A DNA stretch of 64,000 bases from Bacteroidota bacterium (GCA_016722565.1 JADKIU010000001.1:1116001-1180000); one strand, 5' to 3'. Counted from the stretch's first letter, positions 9,359-18,107 are shown. Notes: generated from the letters alone by a model not told the origin. Numbers and translations: made by a program.

Positions 9359-10083
9359 ATTTTTCGAATTTTGATGATTCCTATTTTGTTAAGTGCCAAT
9401 ATTACAGGAAATGTTGGGTCAAACTCATACCATTTTTTTGCAAAATTCAGGCTATTAGGGCTTTTGTGGTGATTGTTTTGGAACAATTCACCCATCATTA
9501 AAAAGTCGATAGGCAAACTGTTTTTGCTATGATCTTTATTGTCGTAATTCGAATATCCGTATTTATGACCACACCAATTTACAATCGCACCATGGATAGG
9601 ACCCATTAAAAAGTGAATGGGTAATAGCAAGAACATCCACCAAGAAGTAGCAAATTGCACATAAAATAAAATGTACAAAGCAACAAACGACAATCGAACG
9701 AGCCATAAATCACTGAACCAATCCAACGCTTTCCAAACAGGGTAGTCGCCTCTGAAGGCTTTTTCTGGCTCAGCACCGTACTTCGCATATTGCAGATAGA
9801 TGTCTTTTGTTTGCATGGTCATGTGCCATACATCTTTAAAAAAGTGCGGGGAGTGTGGATCTTTTTCAGTATCACTGTAAGCGTGGTGCATGCGGTGAAG
9901 AATGGCGTATGCACGTGGGTTTAAAAAAGAGGAACCCTGAGTTATGAATGTAAACAGGTAAAAGAATTTTTCCCAAAATGGTTTCATGGTGAACATTTTA
10001 TGAGAAGAATAGCGGTGCAAAAAAAATGTCTGACAAAATAATGAAAGAAACCAATGAGCAATAAAAAATAAAAATATAGGCAT
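9355..10083 (-). CDS. acyl-CoA/acyl-lipid fatty acid desaturase
   Basis: 242 residues with the three histidine clusters of membrane di-iron desaturases: HRYSSH (about residue 23), HRMHH (about 65) and NNHHKSP near residue 215, separated by hydrophobic segments. It is somewhat shorter than typical acyl-CoA desaturases, with little beyond the catalytic core. It should introduce a cis double bond into a saturated acyl chain using oxygen and an electron donor, creating the substrate that the two downstream CFA-type methyltransferases need. As first gene of the minus-strand cluster it sits behind a TACTTTTA box about 18-25 bases from its ATG. Four-base overlap with the DUF1295 gene. Confidence 0.9.
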   Translation of the reverse strand: MPIFLFFIAHWFLSLFCQTFFLHRYSSHKMFTMKPFWEKFFYLFTFITQGSSFLNPRAYAILHRMHHAYSDTEKDPHSPHFFKDVWHMTMQTKDIYLQYAKYGAEPEKAFRGDYPVWKALDWFSDLWLVRLSFVALYILFYVQFATSWWMFLLLPIHFLMGPIHGAIVNWCGHKYGYSNYDNKDHSKNSLPIDFLMMGELFQNNHHKSPNSLNFAKKWYEFDPTFPVILALNKIGIIKIRKI

Positions 10084-10184
10084 AATCTAAATTAAGTTCA
10101 ATTTTAGTGTAATGTACGTAAAAGTATTCACTTTGGATGTATAACAATTTTATTTTGAAAATGTTTTGGAATACTTGTTATTGT

Positions 10185-10192
10185 TATCTTTA
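10185..10192 (+). promoter_or_regulatory. -7 box (TATCTTTA) for the usp operon
   Basis: TATCTTTA lies 10 bases upstream of the ATG at 10203, with TTTTG 16 bases upstream (10165-10168) as possible -33 element. Its place rules against the in-frame ATGs at 10137 and 10161, which are upstream of the box. Confidence 0.5.
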
Positions 10193-10202
10193 CACGCAAA
10201 TA

Positions 10203-11090
10203 ATGAACTTTAAAATGGATTTAAGCAAATTAAAAAAACGACCTTCCTATCCTTTTGAAACAATAGCTGTTGCTATTTCATTTTCACCCCGTTGCCAGCC
10301 TATCTTAGCAGAAGCGAAGCGTCTTTCCGATGTATTGGGTGCCGCATTGTTATTGTTGCACATTGGAGAAAAAACCGCTGAAAAAGAGCAAGAACTGGAT
10401 GAAATGATGGCTGAAATAGGTGTAAATCCGAATCATTCTCGTGTTATTTGGATGGAGGGTGATCCGGTAGACACCATTTTAAAATTATGCAAACTCAATA
10501 TTGTTGATTTGCTCGTTTTGGGCGCATTAGAAAAAGAGAATATTTTGAAGTTTTATTTGGGTTCCATTGCTCGAAACATTAGCAGAAAAGCAAAATGTTC
10601 GGTATTGTTACTTACCAATCCGACCAGTGAGCCTTTGAAGTTTAAAAAGATCATTGTGAATGGAGTGGAAAATCCTAAAACAGTTCACACAATCAATACC
10701 TCCATTTATTTAGCGAAAAATTTAAAAGTAAAAGATATTACTATTGTTAATGAAGTAGATGTATCAGGTTTGGCGATGGCTATTGCAGATAATAGCACTG
10801 CTCCGCAAGCAAAAGAAATTAAAAAACATATTGCAGAGGAGTCAGAAGAAACACTTCAAACAATTATTGAGAAATGTGATGTTGGTGATATAAAAATTAC
10901 TGATAAGAGCATAAAAGGAAAACCTGGTTATGCGATAAGTAAATATGCAAAAGATAAAAAAGCAGATTTACTTGTTATCAATTCGCCTGATACACATCTA
11001 AATGTATTCGATCGGATTTTTACCCATGATATTGAATATATTTTGGCCGATTTACCATGTAATCTCTTAATTGTGCATTCACGCGTATAG
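10203..11090 (+). CDS. tandem universal stress protein (UspA family)
   Basis: 295 residues holding two Usp domains. Domain 1 (about 12-135) contains VDLLVLGALEKEN and YLGSIARNISRKAKCSVLLL, the region of the ATP-binding Gx(9)GS motif; domain 2 (about 140-290) ends in ADLPCNLLIVHSRV and has a looser motif. Such proteins are cytosolic stress or nucleotide-binding factors. ATGs at 10137 and 10161 are in frame but precede the probable promoter box, so 10203 is chosen; 10215 (MDLSKLKKR) is an alternative. Six bases separate it from the antiporter gene, and pairing of a Usp protein with a CPA2 antiporter suggests it senses energy or ion state for that transporter. That regulatory link is inference. 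Confidence 0.85.
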   Translation: MNFKMDLSKLKKRPSYPFETIAVAISFSPRCQPILAEAKRLSDVLGAALLLLHIGEKTAEKEQELDEMMAEIGVNPNHSRVIWMEGDPVDTILKLCKLNIVDLLVLGALEKENILKFYLGSIARNISRKAKCSVLLLTNPTSEPLKFKKIIVNGVENPKTVHTINTSIYLAKNLKVKDITIVNEVDVSGLAMAIADNSTAPQAKEIKKHIAEESEETLQTIIEKCDVGDIKITDKSIKGKPGYAISKYAKDKKADLLVINSPDTHLNVFDRIFTHDIEYILADLPCNLLIVHSRV

Positions 11091-11096
11091 TCGTAT

Positions 11097-12332
11097 ATGA
11101 TTAAACTAGCACATAACGAATTAATTGTACTGTTGTTGTCTATTAGCACAATGCTGATTGTATCTCGCATTTTTGCTGAGTTAGGTAAACGCATGAAATT
11201 GCCTGTCGTTATGGGTGAACTGATTGTTGGTATTGTTCTTGGTCCAACGATTTTAGGGATGCTCTATCCAGATATTTTTAATTACCTCTTTCCTCGCACA
11301 GGAAATATACCGATAGCATTGGATGGTATTTTTAGTCTTTCAGTAATTATGTTGCTTTTTGTTGCTGGTATGGAAGTGCAATTGTCGCTGGTGTTAAAAC
11401 AAGGGAAAGTTGCTGTTTATACCAGTGTGTTTAGCATGATAATTCCATTTTTTACAGGATTTGCCGTTGCTTGGTTTTTTCCTGAAGTATTTTCGATTAG
11501 TAATGAACCTGCTCCTAAATTGCTCTTTTCTATATTTTTCGGCACTGCATTATCCATCTCTGCCTTGCCTGTAATTGCTCGTATTCTAATGGATATGAAT
11601 TTGTTTAAAACAAACATCGGAATGGTAATCATTGCTTCTGCTATGTTTAATGATTTGTTGGGATGGCTAATTTTTTCATTTGTATTAAGTTTGACCAATA
11701 CTAATGCTGGTGAGCAGTTAAGCTTGTGGTATACCATTGCGTATATCATTGGATTTGGGTTGTTTATGCTTACAATTGGCAAACGAATCATTGATAAAAC
11801 ATTGCCTTGGATGCAAACAAAATTATCTTGGCCAGGTGGAGTCTTGTCTATTTCTTTGGGTATTTGTTTGCTTTCGGCAGCTTTTACCGAAGCAATTAAT
11901 ATTCATGCAATTCTTGGTGCTTTTATTGCCGGTATTGCCTTTGGTGATAGTGTTCATTTGCGTGAACAAGCGCGAGAAATCATTCACCAATTCGTTACGA
12001 ATTTCTTTGCCCCACTGTTTTTTGTTTCTATTGGATTGAAAGTAAACTTTATTGAAAACTTTGATTTGCCAATTGTATTGATTGTTTTGGTTCTGGCATT
12101 TGTTGGAAAAGTGGTTGGAGCTACTTTGGGAGCACGTTTGGGTGGAATGAGTAAAAATCATTCACTGGCAGTAGGTTTTGGGATGAATGCTCGTGGTGCA
12201 ATGGAAATCATTTTGGGAACGTTAGCCTTGAATGCCGGATTAATTTCAAAGCCAATTTTTGTTGCTCTTGTTATTATGGCGCTGGTTACGAGTTTGACAA
12301 GCGGACCATTAATGAAAAAATTTATAGATTAA
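11097..12332 (+). CDS. CPA2-family cation:proton antiporter (Kef/Na+-H+ type)
   Basis: 411 residues with about 12 membrane helices and no C-terminal TrkA-N domain, so it lacks the cytosolic regulator found in KefB/C. Motifs include LPVVMGELIVGIVLGPTILG (residues about 36-55) and SASAMFNDLLGWLIFSF-like helix 5 with the ND pair (around 180-186) where antiporters carry the ion-binding aspartate. It exchanges Na+ or K+ for protons across the inner membrane. It lies six bases after the Usp gene and one base before miaE, so the three form one operon. The missing regulatory domain may be supplied in trans by the Usp protein (inference). Confidence 0.9.
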   Translation: MIKLAHNELIVLLLSISTMLIVSRIFAELGKRMKLPVVMGELIVGIVLGPTILGMLYPDIFNYLFPRTGNIPIALDGIFSLSVIMLLFVAGMEVQLSLVLKQGKVAVYTSVFSMIIPFFTGFAVAWFFPEVFSISNEPAPKLLFSIFFGTALSISALPVIARILMDMNLFKTNIGMVIIASAMFNDLLGWLIFSFVLSLTNTNAGEQLSLWYTIAYIIGFGLFMLTIGKRIIDKTLPWMQTKLSWPGGVLSISLGICLLSAAFTEAINIHAILGAFIAGIAFGDSVHLREQAREIIHQFVTNFFAPLFFVSIGLKVNFIENFDLPIVLIVLVLAFVGKVVGATLGARLGGMSKNHSLAVGFGMNARGAMEIILGTLALNAGLISKPIFVALVIMALVTSLTSGPLMKKFID

Positions 12333-12333
12333 A

Positions 12334-12915
12334 ATGTTAGGATTAAAATTACCGACCGACCCGCGTTGGGTCAATATTGTAGAATCGAATATCGATGAAA
12401 TATTAACTGATCATGCATGGTGTGAACAAAAAGCAGCTACCAATGCCTTGTCGTTAATTATCAATAATCCAAACTACCCTGAATTGGTTTCTGCACTTTT
12501 GGAAATCGTTAAAGAAGAAGTAGCGCATTTTGAAATGGTTCACAATCTGATTCTTTCCCGTGGAAAAGTTTTGGGTATCGAACGCAGAGATAATTATGTC
12601 AATGAATTGTATAAGTTCATGCAAAAAGGTGGAAGTAGAAAATCATCGTTGGTGGATCGTTTGCTTTTTTCTGCAATGATTGAAGCTCGAAGCTGTGAGC
12701 GTTTTAGAGTCCTTTCCGAAAACATCAAAGATCCTGAATTGGCAAAATTTTATCGCGAGTTAATGATTTCCGAAGCTGGACATTATACTACATTTATTGG
12801 TTTTGCTAGAAAGTATGGTGATGATATTGATATCGATAAACGTTGGCAAGATTGGCTGGAGTACGAAGCATCTATCATTAATAGCTACGGAAAAGATTCT
12901 ACCGTTCATGGGTAA
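12334..12915 (+). CDS. miaE: tRNA 2-methylthio-N6-isopentenyladenosine-37 hydroxylase MiaE
   Basis: 193 residues. The ferritin-like di-iron protein has the ligand motifs EEVAHFEMVH (about 67-76), EARSCERF (about 112-119) and EAGHYTTF (about 149-156), plus the characteristic opening WVNIVESNIDEILTDHAWCEQKAA. It hydroxylates the isopentenyl group of ms2i6A at position 37 of tRNAs reading UNN codons, using oxygen. The gene starts one base after the antiporter stop, so it is translated from the same message. Placement with stress and ion-homeostasis genes has no obvious metabolic reason. Identification is firm on length and motifs. Confidence 0.93.
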   Translation: MLGLKLPTDPRWVNIVESNIDEILTDHAWCEQKAATNALSLIINNPNYPELVSALLEIVKEEVAHFEMVHNLILSRGKVLGIERRDNYVNELYKFMQKGGSRKSSLVDRLLFSAMIEARSCERFRVLSENIKDPELAKFYRELMISEAGHYTTFIGFARKYGDDIDIDKRWQDWLEYEASIINSYGKDSTVHG

Positions 12916-12920
12916 AAAAA

Positions 12921-12978
12921 TACCACAGAGAAAATTAGGAGAGAGAAAAAGAGAGCCGCAGAGAAATCTATTTGTAGA
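12921..12978. repeat. purine-rich intergenic repeat-like stretch
   Basis: Between convergent miaE and the thioesterase lies a run built from CAGAGAAA-type words (ACCACAGAGAAAA, GGAGAGAGAAAAAGAGAG, GCCGCAGAGAAATC). It looks like a decayed member of the scattered ACCACAGAG repeats of many genomes. No coding or hairpin signal was found. Confidence 0.4.
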
Positions 12979-13008
12979 GAAATTCTAGGAGATTATTCGC
13001 CATAAAAA

Positions 13009-13428
13009 CTATCCAATCATCTTCGCTTTCCATTTTTCAGGAATTAAAATCGTTTGATTGGTTTTGTAGTTGAAACAAACAATTATCGCTAAGCCTTTTG
13101 CTAATTCGATTTCAATCCCATTCTCTACTTTTACAATGGAGCAGCTCATGTCAAAACTTTTTGTACCCATCTTCGAAACCCAGGTGTACACAAAAACTTT
13201 ATCTTCCAATAAAATAGGTTGTTTGTATTCCATTTCAATTTTTGCAAGAATAACACCTTCATTCACCCAATCGATTTTAATGTTGTCGGCAGCAAGCGCA
13301 TCAAAATAATCAACACGGGCTAACTCAAAATAAGTAACATGATTGGCGTTGTTCACATGCCCTAATTTGTCGATGTCCTTAAAGCGTATTTGAATTGGTG
13401 TTTTGTGTCTGTATGGATGTTCGCTCAT
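13009..13428 (-). CDS. acyl-CoA thioesterase, hotdog fold (4-HBT type)
   Basis: 139 residues. The signature IRFKDIDKLGHVNNANHVTYFE (residues about 14-35, with the catalytic Asp and the HVNN loop) is that of the YbgC/FadM 4-hydroxybenzoyl-CoA thioesterase group. It hydrolyses acyl-CoA to fatty acid and CoA in the cytosol; chain length is not predictable. It is the last of three minus-strand genes, ten bases after the secreted orphan at 13439, so it is probably transcribed with the CapD-like gene, though no functional tie to polysaccharide synthesis is apparent. Confidence 0.9.
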   Translation of the reverse strand: MSEHPYRHKTPIQIRFKDIDKLGHVNNANHVTYFELARVDYFDALAADNIKIDWVNEGVILAKIEMEYKQPILLEDKVFVYTWVSKMGTKSFDMSCSIVKVENGIEIELAKGLAIIVCFNYKTNQTILIPEKWKAKMIG

Positions 13429-13438
13429 AATTGATAAT

Positions 13439-13828
13439 CTAACGAATGAAAATTTTATGCTGACCTAATATTAATATTTCGGAATTGCATTCTCCTAAAA
13501 TCTCTGTTAAATAAAGCACTTTTGGTTTGATAGCAATCATCTTTTCAATCTCTTCTTTTGCTATTTTATTATTAAATCCCTGAATGGAATGCAACATCAA
13601 TTGATCGTTGATGTAATAACTGAAGATGTAGGACGTTATAACGATATTTTTTTTGGAATTAATAGTTACCTCCGTGCAATCTTTGATTTGATCGAGTGTT
13701 AGGGTGTCTGCATGTTGATTGCAAAAACCAATGTCTTTGTTCTCAAAATATGGATCGCTTTGTGCACTTGCTGTTGTTATTGATAAAGTCAAAAACAGCG
13801 AAAAGAGAATGTGTTTTAGTGTTTTCAT
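13439..13828 (-). CDS. secreted protein of unknown function
   Basis: 129 residues starting with a clear signal peptide (MKTLKHILFSLFLTLSITTASAQ). The mature part is about 106 residues, with three cysteines (in IGFCNQ, IKDCTE and ILGECNSE), and beta-rich patterning. No family was recognised. It starts three bases after the CapD-like stop and ends ten bases before the thioesterase, so it belongs to that transcription unit. The residue pattern ILILGQHKIFIR at the end looks like a terminal beta-strand. Possibly a small periplasmic or secreted factor; no function is offered. Confidence 0.75.
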   Translation of the reverse strand: MKTLKHILFSLFLTLSITTASAQSDPYFENKDIGFCNQHADTLTLDQIKDCTEVTINSKKNIVITSYIFSYYINDQLMLHSIQGFNNKIAKEEIEKMIAIKPKVLYLTEILGECNSEILILGQHKIFIR

Positions 13829-13831
13829 TTG

Positions 13832-15709
13832 TCAATCTAATTTTTCGTAAATCGAATTATTGCTTTTAAATTCAGGTACCAGCTCTTTCATCTTTTTAAC
13901 AATAGATTGGTTGTTTTGTTTGCTAAATAAATCAATTAGCTCAGAGATGGAAGCAGATACATGTTCAAAATCGTATTCTTTAACTTTTGCAATTAATATT
14001 TGTTTATGATGTGTCGCGATGGTGTTTTCTTGGTCGGCTAATAACTCCTCGTATAATTTTTCTCCCGGTCGCAGCCCAGTATAAATAATACGAATATCCT
14101 TGTCTAATGTTAGCCCTGAAAGTTTAATCATCTTCTTTGCTAGGTCTAAAATTTTTACAGAATCGCCCATGTCGAAGAGGAAAATTTCTCCTCCGCTTCC
14201 CATTGCTCCAGCTTCTAAAACCAATTGACAGGCTTCCGGGATGGTCATAAAGAAACGGGTAATGTCAGGATGTGTAATCGTAACCGGACCGCCATTTTCA
14301 ATTTGTTGACGAAAGCGTGGGATTACCGAGCCGTTTGAACCCAAAACGTTTCCGAAACGGGTGGTGATAAATTTGGTGGTTGATTTTTTTCCTAATGATT
14401 GGGCATAAATTTCAGCAATGCGCTTGCTTGCACCCATTACATTAGTCGGATTTACAGCCTTGTCTGTTGAAATCATTACAAATTTTTCTGCATGATATTG
14501 AACAGATAAGTCGGCTAAGTTTTTTGTGCCGGATACATTTGTAAATATTGATTCCGATGGATTGTTTTCCATCATCGGAACATGTTTGTAGGCTGCAGCA
14601 TGAAATACAATCTGAGGCTGAAATGTTTTGAATACATTTTCCATCCGTTCTTTATTGCGGATATCTCCCATCACAATTTCGTATGATTGCTCTTTGTATT
14701 TATCAAACAATTCCATCTCCATCTCATACAACGGAGATTCGGCTTGGTCAAGTAAAATGATTTTTTTAGGATGGAAACGAATGACTTGTCGAACAATTTC
14801 GCTACCAATACTTCCGGCTGCACCGGTAACCAAAATTGTTTTTCCCGACAATTGTTTTTGAATATTGTCCTTATCCAATTGGATGGGGTCGCGCTCCAAC
14901 AATTCTTCAATTTGAACTTTTTTAATTTGTCGGAAGCTTAATTCGCCATTAATCCAATCGGTAACAGGGGGTACATTCAATACTTTGGTATTGTGATTTA
15001 AGCAGATGTCAACAATCTGCTGCTTCTTTGCAGGAGCTAGGTTTTGAACCGAAATAATCAAATTAGAAACATCATTTTCAGCCAATAGCTGATCCAGTTG
15101 TTTGATTCCATAGATGGTGGATCCTTCGAGTTTTTTTCCTTGTTTTTTTACATCATCATCAATAAATCCGAGTACTTTGTACTTTGTCCCGGCATCTCTG
15201 TCGAGGGTACGCTTTGTTATGATTCCCGATTCTCCGGCACCGAAAATAATAACACTCCGCTTTTCTTTATTGGGGTTTGTTAATTCTAGGTACAAAGCTT
15301 TGAACATCACTCTTAAGCTGATCATCAGAAAAGTGGTGGCCATATAATCAATAATGATGATGGAAAAAGGAATCGGAAAGGTTTTATTCACCGAAAAATA
15401 AAAGATGGCATTGATTCCAACAAAGATGATACTGCCAATACTTAAAACAATAAAAATACGTTGGGCATCTTTGGAACTGGTATATTTTACAATGCCTTGG
15501 TAGGTTTTTGAGAAGTAGAAACTGCTAGCCCTAACACATAAAACAATTCCAAAAACAAAAGGAAACGCTTCAATTTCAACTTTGGGAATGGCAAAATTAA
15601 ATCTTACCAAGTAAGCCAAAATCAATGAAAAAAGGCAAATACCCATATCGATGAAAAAGATGATCCACCGAGGCATATTGCGTTGAAATAATAAGTCGAT
15701 TAACTTCAT
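13832..15709 (-). CDS. CapD/FlaA1-type nucleoside-diphosphate-sugar dehydratase/epimerase, membrane-anchored
   Basis: 625 residues. Four to five N-terminal helices (about 1-140) are followed by a CoA-binding-like Rossmann domain (about 150-270, IIFGAGESGIITKRTL) and the catalytic short-chain dehydrogenase domain (about 290-600) with ILVTGAAGSIGSEIVRQV, GDIRNKERM, HAAAYKHVPMME and ISTDKAVNPTNVMGASKR. The usual catalytic Tyr of YxxxK is replaced by Met in MGASK, as is typical of the 4,6-dehydratase subfamily of this group. It modifies UDP- or GDP-sugars for capsule, O-antigen or exopolysaccharide. The ATG at 15709 is preferred over an upstream in-frame TTG because a TATCTTTG box ends 12 bases before it. 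It heads a three-gene unit divergent from two glycosyltransferases. Confidence 0.92.
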   Translation of the reverse strand: MKLIDLLFQRNMPRWIIFFIDMGICLFSLILAYLVRFNFAIPKVEIEAFPFVFGIVLCVRASSFYFSKTYQGIVKYTSSKDAQRIFIVLSIGSIIFVGINAIFYFSVNKTFPIPFSIIIIDYMATTFLMISLRVMFKALYLELTNPNKEKRSVIIFGAGESGIITKRTLDRDAGTKYKVLGFIDDDVKKQGKKLEGSTIYGIKQLDQLLAENDVSNLIISVQNLAPAKKQQIVDICLNHNTKVLNVPPVTDWINGELSFRQIKKVQIEELLERDPIQLDKDNIQKQLSGKTILVTGAAGSIGSEIVRQVIRFHPKKIILLDQAESPLYEMEMELFDKYKEQSYEIVMGDIRNKERMENVFKTFQPQIVFHAAAYKHVPMMENNPSESIFTNVSGTKNLADLSVQYHAEKFVMISTDKAVNPTNVMGASKRIAEIYAQSLGKKSTTKFITTRFGNVLGSNGSVIPRFRQQIENGGPVTITHPDITRFFMTIPEACQLVLEAGAMGSGGEIFLFDMGDSVKILDLAKKMIKLSGLTLDKDIRIIYTGLRPGEKLYEELLADQENTIATHHKQILIAKVKEYDFEHVSASISELIDLFSKQNNQSIVKKMKELVPEFKSNNSIYEKLD

Positions 15710-15721
15710 AGTTCTGTAGCT

Positions 15722-15729
15722 CAAAGATA
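15722..15729 (-). promoter_or_regulatory. -7 box (TATCTTTG) for the CapD-like gene
   Basis: Perfect TAnnTTTG match 12 bases upstream of the ATG at 15709, facing an identical box on the other strand at 15761-15768. The 5' leader would be only about 5-8 bases. Confidence 0.6.
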
Positions 15730-15760
15730 TAAAAAATGATGGCTATTTGCACTTCCTTGT

Positions 15761-15768
15761 TATCTTTG
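15761..15768 (+). promoter_or_regulatory. -7 box (TATCTTTG) for the glycosyltransferase pair
   Basis: Same eight-base box as on the opposite strand 32 bases away, 16 bases before the TTG start at 15785. No TTG -33 element at 19-21 bases. Confidence 0.5.
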
Positions 15769-15784
15769 TGTCAGTTATACAGAA

Positions 15785-17008
15785 TTGGACAAACAAGTAC
15801 TATATATATCATACGATGGCATGACTGACCCACTTGGGCAGTCGCAAGTTATCCCATACCTTATTGGTTTAAGCAAGGCCGGCTATGAAATCACCTTGCT
15901 GAGCTGCGAAAAAAAAGAGAAGTACAAGGAGCAAGGAACCTATATCCAGTTGTTGTTGAATAGCAACAATATCCAATGGGAACATGTTTTTTTTACTTCT
16001 TCACCACCTATTTTGGCTAAATTTTATGATTTAAATAAGCTGAAACAAAAGGCTTCAAAACTCCATCGTAAAAAACAATTTTCATTGGTGCATTGCAGAA
16101 GTTATGTGGCAGGTGATATCGGTTATTATTTGAAAAAAAAGTTCAGTATCAAATTTCTATTTGATATCCGCGGATTTTGGGTAGATGAACGTGTCGATGG
16201 AGGATTGTGGAATTTGAATAATCCAATTTATAAGTTGGCCTACAAAACCTATAAGAAAAAGGAAGCAAAATACATTGCTGCAGCTGATACCATCGTTTCC
16301 TTAACGGAGAACGGGAAACTGGAAATGCAAAAATGGCCATCTTACAATAGCTCGCCAATTGATGTGATTCCTTGTTGTGCCGATTATGATTTGTTTACAT
16401 TACAAACAGAAGAAGATAAAGTAGCAGCGCGTATAAAGCTAGGATTTAATACAGCTGATTTTGTTTTAAGTTATTTGGGTTCTATCGGGACATGGTATAT
16501 GTTGGATGAAATGCTCGACTTTTTTAAAGTGCTGAAAATGCAGTATGTCGGAGCTAAATTTTTATTTGTAAGTAATGGTGAAGAAGAAACCATTCGTTCG
16601 CGAGCGCATAAGAAAGGAATTTCACTTAACGATATTAAAATTGTGAATGCGAAGCGGAATGAAGTTCCAAAATTGGTTAAGGCATCCACCTTAAGTTTAT
16701 CCTTTATCAAGCCTGCCTATTCTAAAAAATCAAGCTCGCCAACTAAATTGGGCGAATTGCTTGCAATGGGAATTCCTGTAATTTGCAATACCAAAATTGG
16801 AGATGTAGATGGGATTGTGACATATACAAACGGTGGGCTGTTGATTAGTGATTTTAATGAAAATGAATATCAACGTGCTGTAGGAAATTTAAAACAGTTT
16901 TTAGAAACACATCTTCCTGGAGAAACGAGAAAATTATCAAAACACTATTATGATTTGAATGAAGGAGTTGAAAAGTATAAAAAAATATACCAACGTTTAT
17001 TAAATTAG
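15785..17008 (+). CDS. glycosyltransferase, GT4-like (TTG start)
   Basis: 407 residues in a GT-B fold arrangement: N-terminal Rossmann half opening VLYISYDGMTDPLGQSQVIPYL and C-terminal nucleotide-sugar half with LSYLGSIGTWYMLDEMLDFF (about 228-247) and the family 4 acceptor region SSPTKLGELLAMGIPVICN (about 318-336). It would transfer a sugar from an NDP-sugar in exopolysaccharide or lipopolysaccharide assembly at the cytoplasmic face. No ATG exists before the first beta-strand, so the TTG at 15785 is the only start that keeps the fold; it lies 16 bases after a good -7 box. Next glycosyltransferase starts seven bases after its stop. Confidence 0.87.
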   Translation: MDKQVLYISYDGMTDPLGQSQVIPYLIGLSKAGYEITLLSCEKKEKYKEQGTYIQLLLNSNNIQWEHVFFTSSPPILAKFYDLNKLKQKASKLHRKKQFSLVHCRSYVAGDIGYYLKKKFSIKFLFDIRGFWVDERVDGGLWNLNNPIYKLAYKTYKKKEAKYIAAADTIVSLTENGKLEMQKWPSYNSSPIDVIPCCADYDLFTLQTEEDKVAARIKLGFNTADFVLSYLGSIGTWYMLDEMLDFFKVLKMQYVGAKFLFVSNGEEETIRSRAHKKGISLNDIKIVNAKRNEVPKLVKASTLSLSFIKPAYSKKSSSPTKLGELLAMGIPVICNTKIGDVDGIVTYTNGGLLISDFNENEYQRAVGNLKQFLETHLPGETRKLSKHYYDLNEGVEKYKKIYQRLLN

Positions 17009-17015
17009 TGATTGT

Positions 17016-18107
17016 ATGAACGGAAGTGCTCCCAGAAAAATTCTTTTCTTATCACCTTATCCATTCGATAAAGCTCCCAGTCAGCGATTGAAGTACGAAC
17101 AATATTATCCTTTTTTTGAAAAAGCCGGATTTGAAATCACAACCAGTTCTTTTGTGGATGAAAAATTTTGGAAAATTATTTATAACGAAGGAAATTTTCT
17201 ACTTAAAGCGATTTATACATTAATTGGTTATTGCAGGCGCTTAAAAGATTTAATTTTAATTAGAAAGTACGATGTCGTTTATGTGCATTTGTGGGTAACT
17301 CCATTGGGTGCTACTTTTTTTGAATGGTTGTTTGTGTTGTTTGCTAAAAAAATGGTGTACGACATAGATGATTTAATATTTTTGGGGCATACCAGCGATG
17401 CGAATAAAAAGTCAAAATTTTTAAAAGGGAAAGCAAAAGCAATTTATTTAATGAAAAAGGCTGATCATGTGATAACCTGCACGCCTATGCTGGATGAATT
17501 TGTGAGAAAATACAATGCGCATACCACCGACATATCTTCAACAATTAATACAGATACCTATCTTCCAAAAACGAATTATGAATTAAAACAAAAAGTGGTT
17601 TTGGGATGGAGTGGGAGTCATAGTACTTCCAAGTTTTTACATTTGTTAGATGCTGTTTTGTTGGATTTGAAAAATGAACTCGACTTTGAACTGCTAGTTA
17701 TCGGTGATTCGGATTTTAAAATCGATGGTTTACGTATAACGGCTATTGATTGGAAAGCGGCAACCGAAGTGGAGGAGTTGAGTAAAATTGATATTGGTTT
17801 GTATCCCTTGCCGGACGAACCTTGGGTATATGGTAAAAGCGGACTAAAAGCATTGCAATACATGGCATTGGGAATTCCAACGATTGCAACCGCTATTGGG
17901 GCCAATTTTAGAGTGATTTCTTCAGAGGAAAACGGACTGTTAGTAAAAACGGATGCCGAGTGGAAAGCCGCCATTTTAAGGCTGGTAAAGGATAAAATGT
18001 TCCGCGAACGAATAGGTAAACAGGGTAGGATGCATGTTGAAAATAATTTTTCTTTACACGCCAATAAGGATAAGTATCTCGAGATATTAACAAAGGTGAT
18101 TTCGTAA
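17016..18107 (+). CDS. glycosyltransferase, GT4-like
   Basis: 363 residues. The opening KILFLSPYPFDKAPSQRLKYEQY is typical of bacterial GT4 transferases of surface-glycan loci; the central MVYDIDDLIFLG (about residues 113-124) and the C-terminal GKSGLKALQYMALGIPTIAT (about 272-291) give the GT-B architecture and the E/K-rich nucleotide region. It probably works with the adjacent glycosyltransferase on the same glycan. It follows that gene by seven bases and ends 39 bases before gcvT, which has its own promoter box. Sugar donor and acceptor are not predictable. Confidence 0.85.
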   Translation: MNGSAPRKILFLSPYPFDKAPSQRLKYEQYYPFFEKAGFEITTSSFVDEKFWKIIYNEGNFLLKAIYTLIGYCRRLKDLILIRKYDVVYVHLWVTPLGATFFEWLFVLFAKKMVYDIDDLIFLGHTSDANKKSKFLKGKAKAIYLMKKADHVITCTPMLDEFVRKYNAHTTDISSTINTDTYLPKTNYELKQKVVLGWSGSHSTSKFLHLLDAVLLDLKNELDFELLVIGDSDFKIDGLRITAIDWKAATEVEELSKIDIGLYPLPDEPWVYGKSGLKALQYMALGIPTIATAIGANFRVISSEENGLLVKTDAEWKAAILRLVKDKMFRERIGKQGRMHVENNFSLHANKDKYLEILTKVIS

